Source: JAWWBG01 sp033721095 (lineage in GTDB: Bacteria > Actinomycetota > Nitriliruptoria > Nitriliruptorales > Nitriliruptoraceae). From it: 14,572 nt of DNA. The notes under the pieces are model-generated. The model did no database searches, was not told the origin of the DNA, and saw nothing but the letters and a program-made list of their open reading frames with translations. The stretch is taken from the NCBI GenBank assembly GCA_033721095.1, contig JAWWBG010000045.1:1-14572 (forward strand), in the 5' to 3' direction. This document shows positions 7,130-14,572 of the stretch, one piece after another; position 1 is the first letter of the stretch; each line of letters opens with the position of its first letter. The translations under genes were made by a program, and so were the position numbers.

Positions 7130-8167
7130 TCAGGTCGTCGGGAACGGGATGTCCAGCCACCAGGGTCGCGCGGACAACTCGATCCGCGTCACCCACTTGA
7201 CCCACCAGAAGCCGCGGCGACCCGGCGCCACCAGCCGCGCCGGGAACCCGTGTCCCGCCGACAAGGGCGCGCCGCCCATCCGCGTTGCAAGCAGCAGGTG
7301 GGAGAGGTCGCGAACCGGCAGCCGACGGCTGTAGCCAGTGACCGACACGACTCGAACCGAGCGCGCGTCCTCGATGTCCGGCAGCAGTCGGTCAAGCCGG
7401 ATGCCGGACCAGTCCTGTTCCGCCCACCAGCCACCGGTGCAGTCGAGGGTTGCGGTGAGTCGATCGCCGACGTCCAGCGCCTCGATCCCGTGTTCGTCCG
7501 TCGACCCGTCCCGGTGCGTCACCGTGAGTCGCCAGGCCGAGCCGTCAAGGTGCGCCACGCGATCGTCGAGCCATTGCACGACCGGCATGCGCGCCGGGTC
7601 GTGCGAACCTCGCTCGTGCGATCCGGTGAACCGCCGTCGGCCGCCCGGCAGGCCGAACAGCCGCCACGCCCCCTCGGATGCCGCCATGGCGCCCGCGGCA
7701 AGGCCGACGACACCGAGCGCCCGGACCAGGTTGCGTCGATCGAGATCCCGCGCTGACGGCCAGGGCCCGCGTGCAAGGATGTGCCACAGGCCGAACGGGA
7801 TGGTCAGCAGTGCCGCCCCCACGTGGACCTGCATGTCCGTCAACGGGCCCCAGCTTCGCACGATGCCGGCAGTGCGCAGGATCCCGCTGACGACGGTCAC
7901 GACGACCAGCAGGCCGAGTGCAACCGACGGCCACACCGCGCGAAAGGTGCGTCGCCCGAACCCGCGCCGTGCGATGACCGTCTTCCAAGGCGACATGATC
8001 ACGACGGCCAGGCCAGCCATGCCGTGTGCAACGATCACGACAACGACCCACCGGGTCCCGATGCCGAAAGCAAGAACGCCGGTGGCCAGGGCTGTCGTCA
8101 GGGCCGCGAGGAGCCCGAGGTTGGTCCGTCGCGTTGACACGCCTCGACGGTAGACAGCCCGCGTCAC
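7130..8167 (-). CDS. Membrane-anchored molybdopterin-dependent oxidoreductase (sulfite-oxidase-like domain)
   Basis: The protein has 345 residues. The first half has five hydrophobic segments (about 17-36, 39-58, 80-98, 112-130 and 147-165). Histidines H48, H115 and H129 in or next to membrane segments could bind b-type haem, as in cytochrome b561-like anchors. Residues about 195-345 form a compact oxidoreductase-molybdopterin domain with C243 in LDCTGGW, the likely Mo ligand, then VTGYSRRLPV and GHGFPARLVAP followed by WVKW. A twin-arginine motif (R144 R145, then NLV) directly precedes the last hydrophobic segment, which would place the Mo domain outside the cytoplasm. Electrons would pass between the cofactor and the membrane haems; the substrate is unknown. 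The GTG at 8167 gives the longest frame; a GTG at 8140 is equally credible, and neither has a good ribosome site. It begins 33 bp after the hydantoinase stop. Confidence 0.82.
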   Translation of the reverse strand: MTRAVYRRGVSTRRTNLGLLAALTTALATGVLAFGIGTRWVVVVIVAHGMAGLAVVIMSPWKTVIARRGFGRRTFRAVWPSVALGLLVVVTVVSGILRTAGIVRSWGPLTDMQVHVGAALLTIPFGLWHILARGPWPSARDLDRRNLVRALGVVGLAAGAMAASEGAWRLFGLPGGRRRFTGSHERGSHDPARMPVVQWLDDRVAHLDGSAWRLTVTHRDGSTDEHGIEALDVGDRLTATLDCTGGWWAEQDWSGIRLDRLLPDIEDARSVRVVSVTGYSRRLPVRDLSHLLLATRMGGAPLSAGHGFPARLVAPGRRGFWWVKWVTRIELSARPWWLDIPFPTT

Positions 8168-8200
8168 TGCTGCCGGCCGGGAGCAGCACGGGCCGATTAG

Positions 8201-11200
8201 TCAGGCAGCGCCGTAGCCGCCGCCTCCGGGGGTTTCCATGACGATGGCGTCGCCAGGGGCGACCTCGACCTGGCAGTCGCCGCCCAGCTCCTCGACGCCG
8301 CCGTCAGCACGCTCGATGGAATTGCGCCCCGAAGCCCCCGGCCCCCCACCCGCGACGCCGAATGGCTGGTGAACGCGATTGGAGCTCACGATCGTGACCG
8401 TCATCGGCTCCAGGAAGCGAACGCGCCGAACAACCCCGTCCCCGCCCCGGTGTCGGCCTGCGCCGCCCGACCCCCGGCGGATGCGCATCTCCTCCACCAA
8501 GATGGGGAGCCGCTGCTCCAGGACCTCCGGGTCAGTCATGCGCGTGTTGGTCATGTGCGACTGGACCGCGCTCGCACCGTCGAAGGTCGGGCCGGCGCCG
8601 GTCCCGCCGCAGATGGTCTCGTAGTTCTGGTGGCGGTCGTTTCCGTAGATGAAGTTGTTCATGGTCCCCTGGGAACCCGCGACGACCCCGAGCGCCCCGA
8701 ACAGCGCGTCGGTGATCGCCTGCGAAACCTCGGTGTTCCCGGCGACCACCGCTGCGGGTGGTCGGGGGTTCACGATCGTGCCTTCCGGCGCAATGACGTG
8801 GAGGGCACGCATGCAGCCGTCGTTCAGCGGGATCTCGTCACCCACGAGGGTGCGAAACACGTAGAGGACGGCGGCACGGCACACGGCCAGCGGCGCGTTG
8901 TGGTTGCCGATGTCCTGCTCGCTGGTGCCCGTGAAGTCGATCGTCGCAGCCCGTGCGGTGCGGTCAACGCCGACCTCCACGTCGATGTGGCAGCCGTTGT
9001 CGAGCGGGTAGCGGAACGAGCCGTCGGCCAGCACGTCGATCACGCGGCGAACGGACTCCTCGGCGTTGGCCTGGACATGGGCCATGTAGGCCTGCACCAC
9101 GTCGAGCCCGTAGCGGTGCACCATGCGGCGAATCTCGGTGATGCCCGTGGCCGTGGCCGCAAGCTGGGCCTTGAGGTCCGCGATGTTCTGGTCGACGTTG
9201 CGGCACGGCCAGCGGCCGGACGTGAGCAGCTCGCGCACGGCATCCTCCCGAAACCTGCCCTCCGACAGCACGGGGAAGTTGTCGATCACGATCCCCTCCT
9301 CGTCGATCGTGCGACTGTCGGGTGGCGACGAACCCGGCGTTCGACCCCCGATGTCGGCGTGGTGGCCGCGGGCGCCGACCCAGAACAGGATCGCCTCGCC
9401 GGCATCGTCGAACACGGGTGCGACGACCGTCACGTCGGGCAGGTGCGTGCCGCCGTCGAAGGGATTGTTGAGGAGGTACGCGTCACCCGGTCGCAGGCGA
9501 CCTGCATTGCGCCGGGCGACGGTCCGCACCGACGCACCCATGGACCCGAGGTGCACGGGGACGTGGGGCGCGTTGGCAACCAGGTTGCCGTCGGCATCGA
9601 AGAGCGCGCACGAGAAGTCCAGCCGCTCCTTGATGTTGACCGAGTACGCCGTGCTGGCCAGCGTGGCTCCCATCTGCTCGGCGATCGACATGAACAGGTT
9701 GTTGAACACCTCGAGGAGAACCGGGTTGGCGTCCGTGCCAGCGGCGCGGCGCGCGGGCCGAGGCGTGGATCGCGTCAGCACGAGGTTGTGGTCGGCGTCG
9801 ACGGCGGCCCGCCAACCCACGTCGACGACGGTCGTGGCCGTGTCCTCGACGATGAGGGCTGGCCCATCGACGACGTCACCGGGCGCCAACTGGCCCCGAG
9901 CATGGAGCGGGGTCTCATGCCACTGCGCTGCCGACCGCATCCTCACGGTGGCGACCGTGCCGGCCCGCGGCAAGGACGGCGCCGCCGGTACGGGCCCGGC
10001 TTCGGGTCGCGGTTGTCCGCCAACGGCCTCGACGCTGACGGCTTCGATCACGAGGGCACGACCGGCATCGACGAATCCGAAACGGGACAGGTGGGCCTCG
10101 TTGAAGCGTCGGCGAACCGCTTCGAGGGAGCCGAATGCGACGGCCAGCGCCTGGTCGGACCCGGCATGGCGGATGTGCAGGGTTGCCGAGCTCGTCATGG
10201 CGTCCGTCGGCACACCCTGGGCGGCGAGCTCCTCGACGGCGGCCCGGTCGAGCTCCCGGCTGAGCGACTCGGCGCGGGCCATTCCGTCGGCGTCGAGATC
10301 GGCGCTGACCTGCCCCTGCCGGAGTGACCGGACCTCTGCCAGGCCCATGCCGAGGGCCGACAGGACACCGGCCAACGGGTGGATGAGGATCGTGGAGACC
10401 TCGAGCTCGTCGGCAACGAGGCAGGCGTGCTGTCCGCCGGCGCCACCGAAGCAGTTGAGGGCGTAGTCGCTGACGTCATGTCCCCGTTGGGTCGTGATCT
10501 TCTTGATCGCGTTGGCCATGTTCTCGACCGCGATGCGCAGGAAGCCATCAGCCACGCGTGCAGGGTCGAACTCCGTGTTGCCGGTCGCCGCGACGACCTC
10601 GGCGGCAAGCGCCTCGAACCGTCGCCGAACAACACCGACATCCACCGGTTGGCTGCCCTCGCCGAAGACGTGCGGGAAGTGATCGGCCTGGATCCGGCCG
10701 AGGAGGACATTGGCGTCCGTCACCGTCAGCGGGCCGCCTCGGCGGTAGGCGGCGGGCCCGGGGTCGGCACCGGCCGAGTCGGGTCCGACGCGGAAGCGCG
10801 CGCCGTCGAAATGGAGGATCGAGCCGCCGCCGGCGGCGACGGTGTGGATGTGCAGCATTGGCGACCGGAGGCGCACGCCGGCGACCTCGGACTCGTTGGT
10901 GCGTTCGAAGTGGCCGTCGAAGTGGGTGACATCCGTCGAGGTGCCTCCCATGTCGAACCCGATGAGACGCTCGAATCCGGCGCGTCGACCGGTTTCCACC
11001 ATGCCGACGACGCCGCCGGCAGGTCCCGACAGGATGGCGTCCTTGCCCCCGAACAGGGCGGCGTCGGTCAGCCCACCGCTGGACTGCATGAACTGGACGC
11101 GCGTCGTGTCGCCGGCGCCGAGATCGGCCGTGAACGCGTCGACGTACCGGGCCAGCAGCGGCGACAGGTAGGCGTCGACGACGGTCGTGTCGCCGCGCGA

Positions 11201-11800
11201 GACCAGCTTGATCAACGGGCTGGTGCGGTGACTCACGGAGATCTGCGCGAATCCGAGCTCGGCGGCAATGGCGCTTACGCGTTGCTCGTGCACGGGTTCG
11301 CGCCAGCCGTGCAGCAAGGCGACGGCCACGGACCGGATCCCGTCGTCGAACGCCGCCTCGAGGCGCGCGCGGACGGCCTCCTCGTCCAGCGGCTGCAGGA
11401 TCGATCCGTCGGCCGCGACTCGTTCGTCGGCCTCGATCACCACCTCGTGAAGCAGGTCGGGCAGCCGGATGTCGAGGTCGAACAACCGCGGGCGATCCTG
11501 GTAGCCGATGCGCAGCAGGTCGCCGAACCCCTTCGTGATGACGAGCACGGTCCGGTCCCCGCTCCGCTCGAGCAGGGCGTTGGTGGCCACGGTCGTCCCC
11601 ATCCGCACGGCGCGGATCTCGTCGACGGGAATGGGCTCGTCCGGCCCGAGGCCGAGCACGTGCCGAATGCCGAGCACGGCAGCGTCACCGTCTCGCCCGG
11701 GCCGCTCCGACAGCAGCTTGTGGCTGACGACGCGCCCATCCGGTGTCAGCGCGACGACGTCGGTGAACGTGCCACCACGGTCGATCCAGAACTCCCACAT
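8201..11800 (-). CDS. Fused hydantoinase A/B (5-oxoprolinase-type) protein
   Basis: At 1199 residues this has the usual length of fused HyuA-HyuB proteins and eukaryotic-type 5-oxoprolinase. Residues 1-180 are the HyuA N-domain with the phosphate-binding GGTFTDVV (9-16). About 195-490 form the ATPase core with FDMGGTSTDV (282-291), AAGGGS (322-327) and NCFGGAGGQH (449-458). The HyuB half starts near 690 (DANPVLLEVFNN) and has NNPFDGGTHLPDV (778-790) and ARGHHADIGG (810-819), the metal-site region, ending in the typical PGGGGYG. Such enzymes use ATP to open cyclic amides: 5-oxoproline, N-methylhydantoin or related lactams; which one cannot be told. The ATG at 11800 is chosen because the family starts with an aromatic/acidic residue run before GGTFTD; the open frame further upstream lies over the divergent gene. 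No separate permease is nearby; the substrate-binding protein at the window start is a weak candidate partner. Confidence 0.9.
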   Translation of the reverse strand: MWEFWIDRGGTFTDVVALTPDGRVVSHKLLSERPGRDGDAAVLGIRHVLGLGPDEPIPVDEIRAVRMGTTVATNALLERSGDRTVLVITKGFGDLLRIGYQDRPRLFDLDIRLPDLLHEVVIEADERVAADGSILQPLDEEAVRARLEAAFDDGIRSVAVALLHGWREPVHEQRVSAIAAELGFAQISVSHRTSPLIKLVSRGDTTVVDAYLSPLLARYVDAFTADLGAGDTTRVQFMQSSGGLTDAALFGGKDAILSGPAGGVVGMVETGRRAGFERLIGFDMGGTSTDVTHFDGHFERTNESEVAGVRLRSPMLHIHTVAAGGGSILHFDGARFRVGPDSAGADPGPAAYRRGGPLTVTDANVLLGRIQADHFPHVFGEGSQPVDVGVVRRRFEALAAEVVAATGNTEFDPARVADGFLRIAVENMANAIKKITTQRGHDVSDYALNCFGGAGGQHACLVADELEVSTILIHPLAGVLSALGMGLAEVRSLRQGQVSADLDADGMARAESLSRELDRAAVEELAAQGVPTDAMTSSATLHIRHAGSDQALAVAFGSLEAVRRRFNEAHLSRFGFVDAGRALVIEAVSVEAVGGQPRPEAGPVPAAPSLPRAGTVATVRMRSAAQWHETPLHARGQLAPGDVVDGPALIVEDTATTVVDVGWRAAVDADHNLVLTRSTPRPARRAAGTDANPVLLEVFNNLFMSIAEQMGATLASTAYSVNIKERLDFSCALFDADGNLVANAPHVPVHLGSMGASVRTVARRNAGRLRPGDAYLLNNPFDGGTHLPDVTVVAPVFDDAGEAILFWVGARGHHADIGGRTPGSSPPDSRTIDEEGIVIDNFPVLSEGRFREDAVRELLTSGRWPCRNVDQNIADLKAQLAATATGITEIRRMVHRYGLDVVQAYMAHVQANAEESVRRVIDVLADGSFRYPLDNGCHIDVEVGVDRTARAATIDFTGTSEQDIGNHNAPLAVCRAAVLYVFRTLVGDEIPLNDGCMRALHVIAPEGTIVNPRPPAAVVAGNTEVSQAITDALFGALGVVAGSQGTMNNFIYGNDRHQNYETICGGTGAGPTFDGASAVQSHMTNTRMTDPEVLEQRLPILVEEMRIRRGSGGAGRHRGGDGVVRRVRFLEPMTVTIVSSNRVHQPFGVAGGGPGASGRNSIERADGGVEELGGDCQVEVAPGDAIVMETPGGGGYGAA

Positions 11801-11864
11801 GGACGTCAACCGTAGGATCGGCGACCGCTCCGTGATCGTCGCGGGCGCGGCAGGGTGGACGCGA
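11801..11864. promoter_or_regulatory. Divergent promoter region between hydantoinase and Lon-like protease
   Basis: These 64 bp separate the two divergently read genes and must hold both start regions unless the genes are leaderless or their promoters lie inside the coding sequence. I see no convincing -35/-10 pair. An imperfect dyad, GCGAC (11821-11825) and GTCGC (11838-11842), lies in the middle. The Lon-like gene has AGGGTGG at 11852-11858, six bases before its ATG. Confidence 0.45.
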
Positions 11865-12863
11865 ATGGCGAACGGAAGGGCCGTATCGACGCGGATCGGT
11901 TTCTGGCTCCGTGGTCTCGTGATCCTCGGCGTGCTGCTCGCGGTTGCGCTCTTCCCGATTCCGTACACCGTGTTCTCGACGTCGCCCCCGCGGCCGGTGT
12001 CCGGCGTGGTCGCGGTCGAGGGTGCCCTCCGCCCCTTGTCAGGAGAGCTGCTCGCCTCCGCGGCTGGCTTCCGGAAGGCGACGCCCGCCCTCGCGTTGTG
12101 GGCCTGGCTCGACGGCAGCCGCGACATCCAGCGCCTTCCGGACGGCGCCTTCCAGCTCCAGGTCACGCTGACGGAACTCCAGCTGGATCAGAGCGTCATG
12201 GCCGCGGCCATGCTCGGGCTGCGGACGGCCGGCCGTGAGGCGTCCGTGAACAGTGACGGCCTCCGGGTCCTCGGCGTTGCGGCACGTGACCCGATCGCCC
12301 GGGTGCTCCGGCCCGGCGACCTGCTGTTGGAGGCTGACGGCAACCCCCTGGTGTTGCCGAGCGACCTCGAAGCGATCGCGTCTCGGCTCGAGCCCGGGGA
12401 CACCGTCACGATGCTGCGGCGACGTGATGGCGTCGACGAGTCGGTCCGCGTCCCGGTCCACGTGACCGACGACCGCCGGCGATTCGAGGCCACGACCGTG
12501 CCCATCGACCCGGTCCTCGCACTGCCCGAAGGCGTCGTCGTCCGGGCCGTGGAGGAGGAGGCGGTGGGCGGTTCGGCCGGCCTGATGCTCGCCCTGGCCA
12601 TCCACGACCGCTTTGCCGACGAGCCGCTGCTCCGGGGCCGGGTGGTGACGGGAACCGGCAGCATCAGCCTGGACGGGACGGTCCATCCCATCCAGGGGAT
12701 CCGCCAGAAGGTGATCGCGGCCGAAGCGGTTGGCGTCGAGATCTTCCTCGCACCCGCGAGCCAGTTCGAGGAGGCACGGGCAGCCGCCCGGGAGATGCGC
12801 GTCGTCAGCGTGGCGACCGTCGACGACGCGATCGCCGCCCTCCGATCCGACGCCAGCGGCTGA
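11865..12863 (+). CDS. Lon-like PDZ-domain serine protease (YlbL type), membrane-anchored
   Basis: The 332-residue protein has one N-terminal membrane segment (about 13-33). A PDZ domain lies at about 130-200 (GLRVLGVAARDPIARVLRPG and DLLLEADGNP). A Lon-type S16 protease domain follows at about 212-328. The catalytic serine is S237 in GGSAGLMLAL, and the partner lysine is K282 in GIRQKVIAA, with GSISLDGTVHPI between them, so the dyad is intact. It has no AAA+ ATPase domain. Proteins of this type are common in actinobacteria and Firmicutes and are thought to degrade substrates at the outer face of the membrane. The ATG at 11865 is supported by AGGGTGG six bases upstream; an in-frame ATG at 11799 would overlap the hydantoinase start and adds a non-conserved leader. 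The Nudix gene starts one base after the stop. Confidence 0.88.
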   Translation: MANGRAVSTRIGFWLRGLVILGVLLAVALFPIPYTVFSTSPPRPVSGVVAVEGALRPLSGELLASAAGFRKATPALALWAWLDGSRDIQRLPDGAFQLQVTLTELQLDQSVMAAAMLGLRTAGREASVNSDGLRVLGVAARDPIARVLRPGDLLLEADGNPLVLPSDLEAIASRLEPGDTVTMLRRRDGVDESVRVPVHVTDDRRRFEATTVPIDPVLALPEGVVVRAVEEEAVGGSAGLMLALAIHDRFADEPLLRGRVVTGTGSISLDGTVHPIQGIRQKVIAAEAVGVEIFLAPASQFEEARAAAREMRVVSVATVDDAIAALRSDASG

Positions 12864-12864
12864 C

Positions 12865-13323
12865 ATGGTTCGCAGGAGCGCAGGGCTGCTGCTCTACCGC
12901 CATGGTTCAGAGGGTCTCGAGGTCCTCCTCGTGCACCCGGGCGGGCCGTTCTGGGCTCGGCGGGACAACGGTGCGTGGTCGATTCCGAAGGGCGAGTACG
13001 AGGAGCATGAGGACCCCCTCGCCACGGCCATCCGCGAGTTCACCGAGGAGCTGGGATCGCCACCGCCGGAAGGAGCCGACCTTCCGCTCGGTGAGGCCCG
13101 GCAGGCCGGCGGCAAGCTCGTCGTTGCCTGGGCACGACGAGGCGACTTCGACACGACCCGTTTGGACAGCAACACGTTCGAGATGGAGTGGCCGCGGGGG
13201 TCGGGCCGCACCCGGTCGTTTCCGGAGGTCGACCGTGCCGAATGGTTCCCGGTCGACGTGGCCCGGGATCGGATCAACGCCGGCCAGGTTCCACTGCTGG
13301 ACGCTCTAGCCTCGGTGGCGTGA
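12865..13323 (+). CDS. Nudix hydrolase domain protein
   Basis: This is a 152-residue single-domain Nudix protein. The Nudix box runs from G43 to about residue 65, with G43, E49 and the REFTEELG core (57-64), so all metal-binding glutamates of the GX5EX7REUXEEXGU pattern are present. AWSIPKGE just before it and FPEVDRAEWFPVDVAR near the C-terminus are typical of the small MutT/NTP-pyrophosphohydrolase-like subgroup that begins RRSAGLLLYR. It would hydrolyse a nucleoside diphosphate linked to another group; the substrate cannot be read from sequence. The ATG at 12865 lies one base after the protease stop with no strong ribosome site, so translation probably continues from the upstream gene. Its TGA overlaps the GTG of the next gene (GTGA). 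Confidence 0.9.
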   Translation: MVRRSAGLLLYRHGSEGLEVLLVHPGGPFWARRDNGAWSIPKGEYEEHEDPLATAIREFTEELGSPPPEGADLPLGEARQAGGKLVVAWARRGDFDTTRLDSNTFEMEWPRGSGRTRSFPEVDRAEWFPVDVARDRINAGQVPLLDALASVA

Positions 13324-13712
13324 GCGAACGCAACGTGTTGGGCGGTCCCCTGGAGGGGTGCAGCGTCGACCCGATGACCGGGTGGCATCGAGACGGCTCC
13401 TGCCGGACCGGACCGGGCGACGTCGGCAGCCACACGATCTGCGCCGTGATGTCCGCCGAGTTCCTCGAGCACCAGCGGTCCATCGGCAACGACCTGTCGA
13501 CCCCGCGTCCCCAATGGCGTTTCCCCGGCCTCCGGCCCGGTGATCGCTGGTGCGTCACGGCACCGAACTGGCTGCGAGCCCACGCGGACGGCGTTGCCGC
13601 GCCCGTGGTCCTGTCGGCCACGAGCGAGGAAGCCCTCGAGATCGTGCCGCTCGAGATACTGCGCCAGTACGCCGTCGACGTGCCCGACGACCTCCGCGAA
13701 CTGGACGCCTGA
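13320..13712 (+). CDS. DUF2237 family protein
   Basis: The 130-residue product starts at a GTG overlapping the Nudix stop by 4 bp (GTGA). The pattern is characteristic of DUF2237 (PF09996). NVLGGPLEGCSVDPMTG and RDGSCRTGPGDVGSHTICAVM are followed by FLEHQRSIGNDLSTP, then FPGLRPGDRWCV and APVVLSATSEEALEIVPLE. Three cysteines recur at family-conserved places (after LEG, in SCRTG and in TICAVM), with a fourth in RWCV; these could bind metal or take part in redox chemistry, but no function is established to my knowledge. The length is normal. Coupling to a Nudix hydrolase and a membrane protease suggests a shared transcript, not necessarily a shared pathway. Confidence 0.88.
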   Translation: MSERNVLGGPLEGCSVDPMTGWHRDGSCRTGPGDVGSHTICAVMSAEFLEHQRSIGNDLSTPRPQWRFPGLRPGDRWCVTAPNWLRAHADGVAAPVVLSATSEEALEIVPLEILRQYAVDVPDDLRELDA

Positions 13713-13756
13713 ACCTGAGGTCGAGGGTCAGCCCTGCCGATCGCAGGCGGCCAACC

Positions 13757-13793
13757 GGGACGAGAGGCCTGCCGGAACCGGGACCCTCGTCCC
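13757..13793 (+). terminator. Inverted repeat after the DUF2237 gene, possible terminator
   Basis: GGGACGAG (13757-13764) and CTCGTCCC (13786-13793) are perfect 8-bp arms around a 21-nt loop. The hairpin lies 45 bp after the DUF2237 stop and 96 bp before the secreted-protein start. No U-run follows, so it is not a textbook intrinsic terminator, though such U-poor hairpins are common in high-GC genomes. A second short pair, GCAGGC (13743-13748) and GCCTGC (13767-13772), would compete with it. The rest of the 176-bp gap holds an AT-rich patch at 13823-13853 that may carry the promoter of the next gene; I cannot assign clear boxes. Confidence 0.35.
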
Positions 13794-13888
13794 TGCTGCG
13801 TGGTCCGGACGCACCGCGTCTGGGACAAATGTGACTAGTTACTTTGAGTGACGGTCGACCGGATCCTCTCCAACCAAGGCATTCCACC

Positions 13889-14572
13889 ATGATCAGGGGC
13901 ACGCGCAGGACCAGACGAGGGCATCGAGCAGGGCGCATCGGGCTGGTGCTCATGCTCATGTCGCTGATGCTCACCACCAACTTCGCGGGGATGGCCCTGG
14001 CGAAGGAGGGGGCCAACCTCAGCCAGTGCGCGAACGGCGACGCCGACGACGGTCCGCCGACGCCATGCGTCTGGCACAACGGAAACCTCGGGCAGAACAA
14101 CTCGCAGTACGCCGAGGGCGACGGCGTCGGCTTCCGGTCGATCCTCGACGACCTCCAGGACGGCGACACCTACGAGTTCACGATCGGGTGGGACACCATC
14201 CAGAGCTCCAGCATCGCCTACGACTACCTCGTGAGCTGGGACTACACCGAGTCCGGCGACCCCGCCGCCGACACCGGGCATGCCGGCGCCGGCTCCGACA
14301 GCACGATCGCCATCCCGGCCGATCCCAGGATCACCAACGAGGGCGTCACCCCGGCCGGGGGCCAGTTCGAGGCCTGGGGCCTGAACCTGACGGGCGTCAG
14401 CGCGTACTCGTACGAGGACGGCGGCACTGCCACCGACCCCCTCCCGTTCTCCACGATGGAGACCACGGTCACCGTCACGTTCGTGGCGGCCACGGGTGGC
14501 ACGGGTGAGGCGGTCCTGGCCTGGGGCGGCCACATCGCCACGACCCCGGACTGGACGCCTCGGACCACGGCC
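13889..14572 (+). CDS. Secreted beta-rich surface protein (5' part)
   Basis: The gene starts with ATG and is open to the window end, giving 228 residues. It has a very basic N-terminus (residues 3-16 rich in R) and a hydrophobic stretch LVLMLMSLMLTTNFAGMALA, with probable signal-peptidase cleavage after ALA38. The mature part begins near KEGANLSQC. C47 and C60 may form a disulfide. Motifs such as WHNGNLGQNNSQYAEGD, YDYLVSWDYTES, SAYSY and AVLAWGGHIAT then DW match the N-terminal module of large secreted bacterial proteins that often continue into prealbumin-like/SpaA or Ig-like repeats. Its role is probably cell-surface or matrix structure; the C-terminal part that would show anchoring lies outside the window. 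AAGG about ten bases upstream is a weak ribosome site. Confidence 0.75.
   Translation, partial: MIRGTRRTRRGHRAGRIGLVLMLMSLMLTTNFAGMALAKEGANLSQCANGDADDGPPTPCVWHNGNLGQNNSQYAEGDGVGFRSILDDLQDGDTYEFTIGWDTIQSSSIAYDYLVSWDYTESGDPAADTGHAGAGSDSTIAIPADPRITNEGVTPAGGQFEAWGLNLTGVSAYSYEDGGTATDPLPFSTMETTVTVTFVAATGGTGEAVLAWGGHIATTPDWTPRTTA

Noticed and set aside
8369..10327. Long plus-strand open frame opposite the hydantoinase (652 codons)
   Set aside because: Low-complexity charged translation antisense to a clear HyuA-HyuB gene; no motif or ribosome site supports it.
11801..12166. N-terminal extension of the hydantoinase up to 12166
   Set aside because: It lies opposite the Lon-like protease and precedes the conserved family start at GGTFTD; the ATG at 11800 fits family length.
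13831..13842. Near-palindrome GTGACTAGTTAC in an AT-rich patch, with the 9-mer GTGACTAGT also at 4957-4965
   Set aside because: Two copies in unrelated settings, one across a stop codon, with imperfect symmetry; no basis to call a shared regulator site.
13848..13892. 14-codon GTG-started frame ending in an ATGA overlap with the secreted-protein gene, possible leader peptide
   Set aside because: There is no ribosome site before the GTG and no attenuator-like codon run or hairpin overlapping it; the overlap alone is weak evidence.
1..14572. Search for tRNA, rRNA, CRISPR, transposase, toxin-antitoxin or phage genes
   Set aside because: No recognisable conserved RNA segments, repeat arrays, terminal inverted repeats or matching protein motifs were seen.

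Overview
The window is GC-rich, densely packed bacterial chromosome. The pointers to Actinomycetota are a deazaflavin (F420)-type reductase, a Lon-like PDZ protease of the kind common in that phylum, frequent GTG starts and GTGA stop/start overlaps. A deep lineage such as Acidimicrobiia or Nitriliruptoria is plausible, and Chloroflexota cannot be excluded from this sequence alone. I see no rRNA, tRNA, CRISPR array, insertion sequence or phage gene. The content reads as ordinary chromosome with some unusual protein combinations.

Layout. Positions 1-1016 (+) hold the 3' end of a branched-chain amino-acid-type ABC substrate-binding protein. It converges, 28 bp apart, on a long minus-strand block from 11800 down to 1045. 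In transcription order that block is: a fused HyuA-HyuB hydantoinase/5-oxoprolinase (11800-8201); a membrane-anchored molybdopterin oxidoreductase (8167-7130); a metallo-beta-lactamase-fold protein with an N-terminal ferredoxin-like segment (7062-6142); a small deazaflavin-type reductase (6093-5719); an EBP/EXPERA-family membrane protein resembling eukaryotic sterol delta8-delta7 isomerase (5722-4961); a GAF-domain sensor histidine kinase (4823-3522); and a secreted subtilisin with C-terminal Ig-like and adhesion-type domains (3546-1045). Gaps between these genes are short (33, 67, 48, -4, 137 and -25 bp), so some or all may be co-transcribed.

From a 64-bp divergent promoter region at 11801-11864, three plus-strand genes follow tightly: a Lon-like PDZ serine protease, a Nudix hydrolase and a DUF2237 protein. 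After a 176-bp gap with a clear inverted repeat, a secreted beta-rich surface protein begins at 13889 and runs off the window.

The most interesting part is 4961-7062. A sterol-isomerase-like membrane protein with its catalytic residues apparently intact is translationally coupled to a deazaflavin-type reductase. Directly upstream is a ferredoxin-MBL protein that has lost one cluster cysteine. Together they could form a small lipid or isoprenoid modification set, but that is inference. The second notable point is a twin-arginine motif before the last membrane segment of the molybdoenzyme, which suggests mixed Sec/Tat insertion.
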